Assembly: GCA_015698045.1 (NCBI GenBank)
Contig: BLAL01000011.1
Location: 1,552,501 to 1,616,500, forward strand
DNA: 64,000 bases
Direction: 5' to 3'
Origin: Rhizophagus clarus
Lineage: Eukaryota > Glomeromycota > Glomeromycetes > Glomerales > Glomeraceae
The notes beneath the pieces were generated by a model. The model was not told the origin of the DNA. It saw nothing but the letters and a program-made list of their open reading frames with translations, and made no database searches. Within the stretch, counting starts at the first letter, position 1. Each line of letters begins with the position of its first letter. The position numbers were made by a program, and so were the translations under genes. Of the stretch, positions 46,922 through 58,030 are shown one piece after another.

Positions 46922-49880
46922 ATGTTTTATGATAATGATAATACCTGTTCTTATGATAACAACTGTGATAATACTTCTTATGATAACACCTATGATTATG
47001 ATAATACCCGTTATAATATTCCTTACAATAACGCCCTATTTTATGACGCTTACAAAAATTTTCTTGATGATAACATTCATGAAAGTCTACCACCCGCTTA
47101 TAATAATAACACCTACTATGAAAATCTATCTTATGACATCTGTTTACCATATGACACCCTTGAAAATCTAACTTATAACATTTATTTACCTTATGATACA
47201 TTCAAAAATTTTTCTCACAATATCATCCTAGATTATGATGTCACCTACGAAAATCTACATAAAAACTTATTTGATTATGACAAAGATCAATATAATCAAA
47301 ATGCTGATACTTCAGCTTTTTTGCAACAAGTAATATATTTTTCTTTCTTTTATCACTAATTTCATCATCTAATTATTTTGTTTCTGATGTTTGTTAATAG
47401 GATTATGAAAAAAGTGATGATAGAGATGAATTAGTTGAACTTACAGATTCTTTGGAACTAATTTCTGGACTAACCTTCAACAGATGGGACGAATTTAAAA
47501 GTTGGATTGATAGGTTTGCTTTAAAAGAAGGTTTTAACTATAAAATCAGATCAAGTGAGAAGATTGAAGGCGTGATACAAAAGGTTACTTATAAATGTAT
47601 CAAATCAGGTTCAAATACTTCTCAAGTAACTTCTGATCCAACTAAAAGACGTAATGCCAGTTCTGATAAAACATTATGCCCTTAGAAATTAAATATTACC
47701 TATCCAAAAACAAGTAGTATTATAAAGATTAATTCTTTTAATAATGAGCATAATCATCTATTTACTTTGATAATTCATGAATTAGCATTGTGATATCAAA
47801 AATTAATGCCTAAAATGCTAGCAGATATTGAAAAATATGTGATTCAAGGTCGAATGGATTCTGCTTTCATCTATCCTTTACTTAAGCATGACTATCCAGA
47901 TCAACCTATATATAAAAAGGATTTATACAATGCAGTCTATCAATTTTGTCAAAAAAATAATCCTGGAGATACAGATGCTTCTCAAATGCTTGAACTATTA
48001 ATAAAATGGAAGGATTTTGATCCACTGTGGATTGTAAAACTTCGGTTAGATCCTATTTCAAAAAAACTAAAATCCCTTTTGTGGATGTCTCCTACACAAA
48101 GGGAATTATATAACAAATACAATGATATTACAATTATTGATACCACCTACAATACAAACAGATTTCAAATGATGCTTTGCATTATGGCTGTAATTGATAA
48201 TAACTACAAATCACGAATTGTTGCATTTGCTATAATTGATGATGAAACATTAAATACATACCAATGGTTATTTGATGCTATTCTTACTGAAACGGGTATT
48301 TCTCCTAAAGTTATTTTTACTGATTCAGATCCTTCTATGATTCAATCAATTAAGGAAATTTATCCAGATACCAAGCATCTATTATGTATTTTTCATATTG
48401 ATTTGAATCTTCAAAAAAAGCTTAAAAAAAAATTAGGCAATAAGTTTGAGGAATTTTGCCATAAGTTCTATATATGCAGAAATTCTCTTTGTGAAGACCT
48501 ATTTAAACTTCGATGAAATCAATTAATTGATTAATATCCTGCAGCAGTAAAGTATTTATCTGATATACTTTATATTAATAAAGAATCATGGACAATACCT
48601 TGGATTCATAAAAAATTTACCACTGGAGCACAAAGCACACAGAGAATTGAATCAATCAACAAACATATTTATGATAAAGTTGATCGAGCCACTTCATTAT
48701 GTGATTTACTACTTAGTATCAAAGATCATGTTAAAAATGAAAAGCATTTTGAATATTTTGAACTTGAATGAAATACTATACCTACAATTGGTATGCCAAT
48801 GCTAAATACAAGATTTTTTAGTTCTGTAGATAATATCATGAAGACCTTCTTAACGCCTGTAATGCTTGGGAAACAAAGATCACAAATGTATATTATGACA
48901 TTAATCGAATTACAGAATGGCAAAACTTAATAGATATAAGAGTTAAAGTTTTGGTTTTATTAGTGCTGGATTATACAGTAATCTTAAACTAACAATTTTC
49001 TTATAGGTAGAGATTGATAATAAAAAGATAAGCAATGGAATCAGGGAATAAGAACAAGATGTCTAGCAAATTCTTTTCAAATCCTTGATCAAAAATATAC
49101 CACCAAAAGCAATCCTAGAAGTATGGTTTATTAGAGCAACTGGAACTCAAGAAATTGGTTATTATGTGGTTCTGCTTGATGAAGGAACACATTTATGCAC
49201 TTGCCTTCTCTTGATCAATAAAGGATTAATATGCTGACACTTTTTCTGAGCTGGTACTTATTCTCAATGTGCAACATTTCACATAAATATTATTCCAAGC
49301 CGATGGTACCTAGATATTAATATTCAATTAGATAATTTTTCTCCTATTTTAATATATGATACACAAATAGAAGATAGAGTAGGAATGAAAAAAAGTATTA
49401 CCTTTGAACACTTTTTTTCATTTCAGGTTGATTCACATGTTTCCAATTTGGCTATAAAATCAACTAAAACTATTTATGCAGAGTTATTTGGATTATCAAA
49501 GAAAGCTGTTGATTGTGTACTCAAGGTCAATATGCAATATAAGTTGGTGAATTTACTCAAGTCTTTTATTTATGATACACATAATAAGAATATTGAAATT
49601 TTTTTTTTTTTTTTTTATTTAAAGTTAATGGAATATTGAAATTCAAGAAACTCAAGAAACCTTTACTAATATTAATAATCCCGCTATTACTAAACATAAA
49701 TGATGACCTCCAAAAAGGTTTAAGTCTAATGTAGAAACTTTAGAAAAATGGGTTTTGAAGGACAGCATAAAGGTTAATATGATAACAGACAACATTATAG
49801 TAGAAGAGGAAATAAAAAATACAAAAAGCCGAAAATGTGGAAAGTGCAAGCAATATGGACATTATGCAAGAATGTGTTAA
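46922..49880 (+). pseudogene. MULE transposase (FAR1-like), broken
   Basis: Exon 1 (46922-47329) is an Asn/Tyr/Asp-rich leader. A 71-nt intron follows and exon 2 starts at 47401. Domains in order: a FAR1/WRKY-GCM1-like DNA-binding zinc finger (GLTFNRWDEFKSWIDRFALK, YKCIKSG, NEHNHLF) and the MULE catalytic domain with IIDTTYNTN, VIFTDSDPSM, HLLCIFHIDLN and QRIESINKHIYDK. Next is a SWIM finger (HLCTCLLLINKGLIC followed by HFF) and then a CCHC zinc knuckle, CGKCKQYGHYARMC, at the end. Catalytic Asp residues are present. Lesions: in-frame stops at 47683 and several more between 47785 and 49250, plus one frame shift near 48885. TIRs were not located with confidence. This is an old but recent-looking autonomous MULE. 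Confidence 0.8.
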
Positions 49881-50854
49881 AATAGTTAGTTATTAGTGTT
49901 AGATTATAGCACATATGTGCACTTTTAATAGTCTTTTAATAGCATGTATATGCATGAATGTATATTGATTTTCAGTTAAATTTTTTATAATAAAAAATTT
50001 TTATGACTATTTTACATGATGCATGTTCAAAAAATTAGCCAAAAAAAATTTTTTATTAATCATGTGATGCCATATTTGAGACATCCATGTACGAATAGAA
50101 ATTGCCAAATTAATAATAGACGTTTAAAATTAATAATAAGTTTATAATATAACCAAAATTTTTATATTACTATATTTATATATTAAATATAATAAATAAT
50201 TTTTTTTTTTAGAAAAGAGAACTCTTCTTATAGATCTGTAAAACCAATTTTTTGTGAAAGAAAAAATTTTATTTTTCATTATAAAGAAAGAATTTCTACT
50301 AATAAAACCAGCCAAGAAAGTAGAAAAACTAGACTTGCCACTTTTGATTACTATAGACTATGACTCGAAGAGTTCACTTTTTGATCATTTTCATAATATT
50401 ATTACAGACTTTTTATCAGACCTTGTCACTAAGAACTCAATTTTTTTCAACTCCATAATATTTTCAGATTCTTATGAAGTTAAATGATTTCTTGATAAAC
50501 ATGTAGATCAACAAGTCTCTGGTAGCAAGTTAATAGGGAAAATAGATCATATCTACCGATATACAGATTTTGACCACAAAATTTGACCCCTAAAATGGTC
50601 AATCATATCATAAAAATACCTGATTTGTGATGTCATTAATTGTTGCATTAACCTCAAATGACCATAGAAACCATTTAAAACAACAAAAACTAAGGGCAAA
50701 ACCCATCTCTTTTCTCACAAACCCATCTGTTTTTTTAGGTAAGAAATACACGTTACTGGAAATAAAATGTAGTAAATAAAAAATTCTACTATTTACTCAG
50801 TTTTATTTTTTTAGGTTCTAAAAAGTTATAAAATAACGTAAATTATAGCAATAT
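49881..50854. other. Intergenic, nothing firm
   Basis: Contains a frame at 50254-50487 (KPAKKVEKLDLPLLITIDYD) that might be a decayed remnant. Otherwise AT-rich. Confidence 0.3.
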
Positions 50855-51474
50855 ATGCTTTCAGCAACGCTTCCTCAATCTAATAACTTCACCTGCTCTA
50901 CCTGCAAAAAAGAATTCAAGAACTCAAAGGGTTTAATATGACACCAACAAAATGTGCAAAGATATAATAAACGTCACCAAGAATTTAATGAACTACCAGT
51001 TAATACTGTTGTTGAATTTAAACAAATTTTAGTTGTAGAAATACACAAAAAGCTACCTTTAAACTTTAGGGCTATAGGAAAGAAATTATTTTCTATTCCA
51101 TGTTCTGAAAGCATTTTTTTTCTATTTTTGCAGGTAATATCCATTATTATTCCAAGGCAAAAGGGATTTATAGATGTATATTTCAAGGTTGTAACGCGTA
51201 TCAAGACTTAAGTGAAATTTTAAATTCTGACCAGTGAGGAAAAAGAATTTATTCACAATGTCAACAAACATATGTAGTATGTTTGGATCCAATTCTGTGG
51301 AATGTTCCTAATAATTTACAAAATCAGTCAGAAGAAATAGATCTTCTCGAATAGCTATTACAATCTATAACTAAAAAACAACATAAAACAATTAGAACTA
51401 GACGACCACGATTTTTACGTAGAGAAATTTTAATTGAATGGAAAAAAAAATATCAAAAGTTAATAGAACTGTAA
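50855..51474 (+). pseudogene. C2H2 zinc-finger multicopy protein, copy 2, broken
   Basis: ATG 50855: MLSATLPQSNNFTCSTCKKE followed by FKNSKGLI, a TGA, and HQQNVQRYNKRHQEFNELPV. Then KLPLNFRAIGKKLFSIPCSE, a one-base shift near 51125, and NIHYYSKAKGIYRCIFQGCN, LSEILNSDQ, TGA where Trp is expected, SQCQQTYVVCLDPILWNVPN and a basic tail ending at TAA 51472. The block structure is shared with 41759-42411. It lies tail-to-tail with the DDE-like gene at 51618-53969. Confidence 0.6.
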
Positions 51475-51617
51475 ATACGGCGGAATATATACATTTTAAT
51501 TTTTACATTGCACAATTACAAAATGTATAGTAGAATAGAGTAAATATAGATTTTATTGTAAATCAAATCATAAAAATAAAAGTAAAGGAAAAATTAAATT
51601 AGCATATATAATTTTAT

Positions 51618-53969
51618 TTAATGCGAAGTTTTTTGATTCTTTTAGATTTGGATAATGGGTTATATGTAAAATAAAGTGTATAATTTTCATATTCAATAAT
51701 TTCTTATATTGCAGATTTTTGTTTTAATGGATTTTCTTCATTCTTAAGTGTTTTACGAAAAAAGGTTGAGACCTGGTTATGATTTTTTTTTCCACAACAG
51801 AGCAGAAAAATGCTTTAAGCCCTATCTTCTATGTTTCTCCAAAAGTTCTCATCTATGATATACTAACATGTGAATATAAGAAGTAACATGACTTGGTAAA
51901 TATAAACCTTGTATAAAAGTTTTTGGATCATTAGGATCTCCTTGTGATGGCGTAAGAAATAAAGATAACCAATCAAACGCCTGAATCTTTAATTGTCCTG
52001 GATTAGTAGTATCATCTTGAATTGCACAATATATTTGATAAAATTGATTCCAAAGATTTCAAATTAATTGTGCTTGAAATGGTCCAAAGAGCAATTTTAA
52101 ATTAAAGAATCTTAAAACTTTTTCTTTATCATCTCCCATAAGAGATGTGTATTCCCAATTATGAAATTCTTTGTTTTCCTAAAAAAAGAAAGATACTTTC
52201 AATCGTTGCATTTCTTTCATGATTACTTCTCATGTTAAATTATTAAACAAATCGCGTTTCTTGATTTCTGCTAGTACCAATTCCCATAATTGATCTGTAA
52301 TTCGCAAGAAAATATAAAGTTTATCAAAAATTATGTGATCGATTGCAATCATATCTATAAGAGGAGAATGAATATGACCATTAACTTCCTTATATCTTGT
52401 TGCAATTTGCTCCATATTTTTCTCAATATGTCAATCTTTGCTTAAATCATCATGTTGATGTTTTGAGCATGAATATCAGGGACAAAAATAATTAGATGTA
52501 GGACCATTTAATCCAAGACATATTGCCAAGGATTTCCAGTCAGAACTGAAATATAACTCAAAGTTCCACAAAATTTCAGCTGCTTCCAGTTCATTTTCCT
52601 TTAATGACTGTAATTCATTAAAAAAAGGATTTAATATAAATTCAAGTATATTATATTTCTCAGTCTGTGGATATAATACTGTAGTATAGTGATAATCTGC
52701 ATGATGGTGATGCTCCTTATGATTTAAAATCATAAAAGTTATCATGACGTGTTTAATTTTACATTCCACATTACACTCATCACTAGAAACGCGTAAATGT
52801 ATAGTCGTATCTGATAATCTCAATACCTTCTTTTCTTTTAAATAAGGATAATATAATTGAGGATATCTTTTATACTTCAGCAAATACTTATGCCCATTAT
52901 ATCAATAGCTTCACGAGTAATCTCTGGATTTCTAAATTCTGATTCATCTGATCCCAAAGCTTCTTCTAATTTATCCCTTCTATTCATATTAACTAGTGAT
53001 ATTTTGATTAATTGATTCATGTTATCAGTGATTGCAATACGTTCATTAGAAACAGAATTTTTACATGGTAAATTACCCTCCACTGCTGCTAATTCTTGAT
53101 AAGATTCTCTGGATATTTGACCTTGATAATCTGCTTTTACTACAGAACGAAATTGGTGAGTTCTATTAATTTCATTCTCAAGGCCACAACTAACTTGAAA
53201 ACAATCTTTTTTGTTAACAGAAAATTTAATGTTGTCTAATATAACTTGGTCAGATTGATGATAAACCCTTTTGATATCATTTTTGAAGTTAGATTGTATT
53301 TTTATTGCAAGTTTTTTAATACGTTTTTCGAGTATTGATGAGGTACAGTTAATAGCCGGCTTAATTAAATTTCCTCTCTTTCTTGATTCATGTGCCTTTC
53401 GTATGCTATCTAATTGTAATCCAAATAATATAGGACCTGAAATCTTTGCTTTAGTTCCTGGCTTTAATAACTAAAGTAAATATAGTAACTCAATTATATG
53501 AATATAATAAAATATATAATCCAATTAGTAAAATACTTACTGGTTCATATTTAATTGCTGCATTAGTTACAGATTTGGTTGAAGAAACAACGTATTGAAA
53601 ATTAGAATCATATTTAATATGAAATTGAGGTACTGCATTAATATAATCAATTTCACGACAAATAGTTTGTTTCTTAGAAGCGCGACTCCAAGTTGTTTTT
53701 ACAACGTAACCATGTGGAATTTTGTATGTTTTTTTTTGGAATTTATTACTTTCATTACTGGTTTCCAGTATATTTTTTTTATTTAACACAATTGCATTAG
53801 GGTAAACCCTTTCTTTTATAATAATATAATTAAAACTATGTTTAGTAGTTTTATTTATACGTTCACGATATATAATATTATTGTCAAGTAGGTATGTGGA
53901 ATCTTCTTCAATCTAAATCTTGTTTTCAACATTTTCTTGATCACTTGAATACTCAGCATTTGATGGCAT
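51618..53969 (-). pseudogene. Large multicopy protein with DDE-like pattern, broken
   Basis: ATG at 53969: MPSNAEYSSDQENVENKI, a TAG (CAG expected), then IEEDSTYLLDNNIIYRERIN. A 70-nt intron (53471-53540) joins AAIKYEP to LLKPGTKAKISGPILFGLQL. Later: RTHQFRSVVKADYQGQISRE, a frame shift near 52880, DTTIHLRVSSDECN, HVMITFMILNHKEHHHH, DYHYTTVLYP, ILWNFELYFSSDWKSLAICL, NYFCP followed by Cys/His residues, IDHIIFDKLYIFLRITDQLW and KKNHNQVSTFFRKTLKNEEN to a stop at 51618. The three acidic spots (VSSD, FSSDW, IFD.L) are spaced like a DDE nuclease core. I remember this as an abundant unclassified Rhizophagus family. A transposase role is inference. Confidence 0.55.
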
Positions 53970-54393
53970 TATTTTATTATTTAAAAAAAAGATTAACACA
54001 GATAATATTTAGTATAAGAAGTATGACATCATTTTGCAGAATTATATTTTTTATTCAATCTTTTATTATTATTTGTGTAATATATAGGATATTTTGCGTC
54101 TGTGTGCATGAAATATATTTTTTCAAACTTAACTTTTAATATTAATGTGCTATTTTGTTATCTGTTATACTAATTTGTTATGATATATGATAAAATTCGT
54201 CGATAATATTTGATGATTACCTGACTACCACCTAGGTAGTACAACTCTTCATTCTGCAGATTGGTGGATATGTACTGACAACTATTACCCTCAAACTACT
54301 CGCTTTTTGGCCTGCATTCTCAATACTTTTCTTTTGGATGACGAACTTATAAGAATATTGTTCCTGGATTCTGAAATTTACTAAAAGTTAGAT
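53970..54393. other. Intergenic
   Basis: Short divergent region between two decayed genes. The frame at 53894-54139 is not supported. Confidence 0.3.
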
Positions 54394-55628
54394 ATGGAAA
54401 ATTTAAGGGATCCTATACACCAATCAGACATGTTAATCAATGTTGATAAGATTGATGAAGATTTAAAAGGATTATTGGATGATGAGTCAGATTTCACAAC
54501 CTTGTGCAATAACATATTTTTACCTGTCATATTCTTGACCAAATCTCAGAAAAGGAATGCTAAAAAGAAGACCTGTAAAAAGAAAAAAAAGTTGCAATTA
54601 TAAACTCCTTCTGGACTGGATGAATAAGTTGTACTCACTTTTAGCACTAAATTTCCTAAGTATATATCCTTTAGATCTTCTGGTTTAAGGACAGTTACTT
54701 TTAATCAAAGTTTGCTTTCTCCTTTTTTCACACCCTTTAAGCAGTTGAAACAAGATTCTAAACTACAATCAATGCCTATTGACAATGGAAAGAAATTATA
54801 ACAGAGAGAAACAAACAATACTTTTAAGAATAGTAATATTATCATTACCAGATATTATCCTCAAGGAGAAGAACAAGCATAATTACTAGATCTTGTAGTG
54901 TATGATATTCTGGTAAAATGGGATAATTATATTCTATTTGCCAATTTAGGATGATGGAAAAAGATTATTTCAGTCAGCATAAGAGTATACAAGAAGTATC
55001 TTTCTGTGAGAGTTAGACTAATTCCTGATCATGAGTACTTAAAATGCTATAATGGAAGGGACTGGACTATCAATTTGAGAGGAATTCCTGTTAGATGGTT
55101 CTCTGCTTTCTAAAGTTTCTTTGAAAAGAAATAACATGAGAAATTTCAAGCTGTTATATACAACATTCTAAAAGATAAAACAGATGTCTTCTTTTTTCCA
55201 AATGGACGTCTACATCAGTTTTTATTGGATAATAACATAAAATCATTTAAAATAGTTAAAGAAGTTGATGGGTCTAGAAAGATGATAGATTATTTTGATA
55301 CATGGGATTATGTTTCTACTCGCATTAACAACTTTCAGCTTTGGAATAATATACAAATCTTTTGGTATCATTATTTTACCCTCAACTTCAAGAATCTTTG
55401 TAAATCTGTTAAAATTGGTTATGTAGACAAGTCTTCTAGAACAATATCTGGGTCTAACTTTTTTTTTTAGGTTTTAATACTAACAATCAAAAGAACGATC
55501 AATATAAAACTCCTAAATCTGGTCACTCTATCGAGAAGATCAATCATTTAAGAAAAGTCCAGTCTAGTAAGCTAGACGTAAAACATTTAATTGTTAGGCT
55601 GAAGACATTATTAGAACATTACATTTAA
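54394..55628 (+). pseudogene. ORF1-like multicopy protein, in frame but full of stops
   Basis: ATG 54394 opens MENLRDPIHQSDMLINVDK. One frame runs to about 55467 through seven internal stops (six TAA, one TGA) with no frame change, then shifts in the T-run near 55460 and ends at TAA 55626. Recognisable parts: VRLIPDHEYLKCYNGRDW, LRGIPVRWFSAF, HEKFQAVIYNILKDKTDVFF, FLLDNNIKSFKIVKEVDGSR, MIDYFDTWDYVSTRINNF and a basic tail with VQSSKLDVKHLIVRLKTLL. The middle resembles RRM-like ORF1 or gag-like nucleic-acid-binding proteins of non-LTR elements, as I remember from Rhizophagus. This is weak inference; no reverse transcriptase follows. Confidence 0.5.
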
Positions 55629-55791
55629 TTTAGTTAGGAGGTTTAGATAGATGATTTCACACTAACTTCATTTTTTGTTTTATTAGATTGTAGAATTTTT
55701 CCTTTTATTTGTCATTTCCCTTATTCCTTGAACAATTCTATATTTAAACTTCCTATTACATTAAAGAGAATAGGCTAGGGGGTATAGTAGT

Positions 55792-55975
55792 TATAGATGC
55801 CACTCAAATCCAAAATAATTTGGGATTATGACAGCCCAAATGTACAAATCCAAATTAATTTACAAATTACATATAGAAATTTTGTAATTTGTACATTTGG
55901 GATTTGGGAATTATGGCAGTCAAAATGTACAAATTAATTTGGGATTTACTTAAAATAATTTGGGTGGTATCTATA
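55792..55975. mobile_element. 184-bp MITE, copy 2
   Basis: Ends TATAGATGCCACTCAAATCC and the complement of TATAGATACCACCCAAATTA, flanked by an exact 8-bp duplication atagtagt (55784-55791 and 55976-55983). Nearly palindromic overall. Same family and length as 46285-46468. An 8-bp duplication would fit hAT-related MITEs. Confidence 0.85.
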
Positions 55976-56176
55976 ATAGTAGTCATAAGATATATCTATG
56001 ACCCTAGTATGGGGAACAGGTAAGCTTAGTTTATTTGAACTTTTGTACACTTATCTATCTTTTTTCTAATAATAAAAACACTTCTTTTGACTAAAAAAAA
56101 AAAAAATTATTTTTTTTTACTTTTTAATATTTATTATTATTATAAAGGTTTAGAATTATAAATTAAATTTAGTATA

Positions 56177-58028
56177 CCGTATAATCTCGAAATTAGGCAT
56201 CCTTTTTTTACTATAAGGATGCTTAATTTCAGGTGATTTTATAAAATATTACTTTCTCTTTAAAAATTTTCAAAAATTGCATCACGAAATTGAGATTTTA
56301 GACTGCTCATTCATACTACAATGGTACTACGATCGATAATTTGTACAACTGAATGATTTTTATAAACACAGGACTTACGCGAAACATGTTTCGTAACCTG
56401 TTTAAAACTCAAAAAAAATGCCGAAGGTTTTGCACAATAGAACTGTCAAGCAAAAGCGTAACTCATATTCTGTTTTTCAGAAGAAACAGGTTATCACTTA
56501 CGCTAAGCTACACGGATGAAATAAAGTGGCAAGACACTTTGATCTTAACGCCAGTATGGTAGGACGTTGGGTTATGGCAAGCAAAGGCTGGGATTCTGAA
56601 CTTAACCAAGACAGTAAACGAATTGGCTCAGGCCGAAAAGCCTTTTATCCTGAGGCTGAAGAAAAGCTGTATACTTGGCTTATTGAACAAAGAAAACAAG
56701 GATTGGCTGTTACTTATACAATTCTACGAATTAAAATGCAAAATATCCTGAAGGAGCGTGAAATGACAACTTTATATGGTGGTTCAGCAAAGGAATTTAA
56801 AACTTCATGTCAGTGGATATCCTCCTTTATGAAAAGGTATAAGCTATCCTGAAGACGACGCACAAAGATTTCCCAGAAGCTACCAAGTCAAACAGAAGAA
56901 ACTTTGGCTAAATTTCATCAATTTATTAATAACTTGAGAACCAGAAAATCCTTTGATTTATGCAATATTTTCAATATGGATGAAACCCCAGTGTGGTTTG
57001 ATATGGCGGGTAATTTTACTATTGATCAAAAGGGGAAAAAAACTGTTCAGATCCGCAGCACCGGCAATGACAAAAACCGATTTACAGTGGTTTTGACATG
57101 TGCTGCGGGTAGTATCTTTTTTTCAATTTTATAATGAGAAACTTTTAAATTTTACAAAAATTCATGATTCAAATTTACAGATGGAACCAAGCTTCCTCCA
57201 ATCTGTATCTTTAAGGGGAAACGATTATCAAAAGGTGAAAAAATACCTCTTGGTGTAGTAGTATGGTTTCAAGATAAAGGTTGGATGGATAGCAAATTGA
57301 TGAACTGGTATATTGATTATCTAGGTGACGAAACTAACAAGAGAACTGGAGCTGGAGCTCCAAAATTAATGGTTTATGATTCTTTTCGAGGACACTTGAA
57401 GAAATCGGTAAAAGAGAAGTTCTGTGATTATGGATTTGATTTAGGCGTTATACCGGGTGGTCTAACAAGTTTATGTCAGCCACTTGATGTTGCGATAAAT
57501 AAACCATTTAAAGCAAACTTACGTAAAGAATGGCACTTGTGGATGGCTGCTGGTGGTGCTGGACAAACTAATAAAGGTAACCTTCAACGTGCCAAGTTCA
57601 GTGATGTATGTGGATGGGTGAAACGTTCTTGGGATGAAATTTCTGATGAGATCATCATCGATTCTTTTAAAACTTGTGGTATCTCAAATGCTTTGGACGA
57701 TATAGAGGATTTAGATAATGAAATTATTGATATTAGTGATGATGATCTAGAGGATGGTATTAACGATGATTTGGAAAACGATGATAGTGATGACAATTTG
57801 GAGGATGATATAAGCTGGGATGATTTGGACATTAGTATAAATAAATAGATAAAGTAATAATTTTGTATCATTTAATAAAATTAATAAAGTTAATCAATTT
57901 GTAATTACAACATTTATAATGTTTAAATAATAAAAAACTTCAATTTTTTAGGGATGCTTATTTTTAGTATATATGTATAATGTGGGGGTGCTTAATTTTA
58001 GGGGGTGCTTAATTTCGAGATTATACGG
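56177..58028. mobile_element. pogo/Tigger-like transposon, nearly intact
   Basis: Inverted ends CCGTATAATCTCGAAATTA at 56177 and at 58028 (complement), each bounded by TA (56175-56176 and 58029-58030). Subterminal 'gcttaatttc' and 'aagcaccccc'-type repeats follow. It encodes one transposase (56418-57848). Length 1852 bp, normal for the group. The perfect 19-bp TIR match indicates a recent insertion. Confidence 0.9.
56418..57848 (+). CDS. pogo-like transposase, two in-frame TGA
   Basis: ATG 56418 (MPKVLHNRTVKQKRNSYSVF) leads into a Psq-type helix-turn-helix (KKQVITYAKLHG..NKVARHFDLN) and a CENP-B-type helix-turn-helix (YPEAEEKLYTWLIEQRKQGL). The DDD catalytic core has NMDETPVWFDM, MVYDSFRGHL and CQPLDVAINKPFK. 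The tail is strongly acidic (DDDLEDGINDDLEN). Intron 57109-57180 splits the core in phase. The two exons total 453 codons. The only lesions are TGA at 56517 (Arg CGA expected) and TGA at 56850. It acts in the nucleus on the element's own TIRs. Probably inactive now, but very young. Confidence 0.85.
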
Positions 58029-58030
58029 TA

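Noticed and set aside
57584-57871. Minus-strand Ser-rich frame
   Set aside because: Shadow of the acidic tail of the pogo-like transposase.
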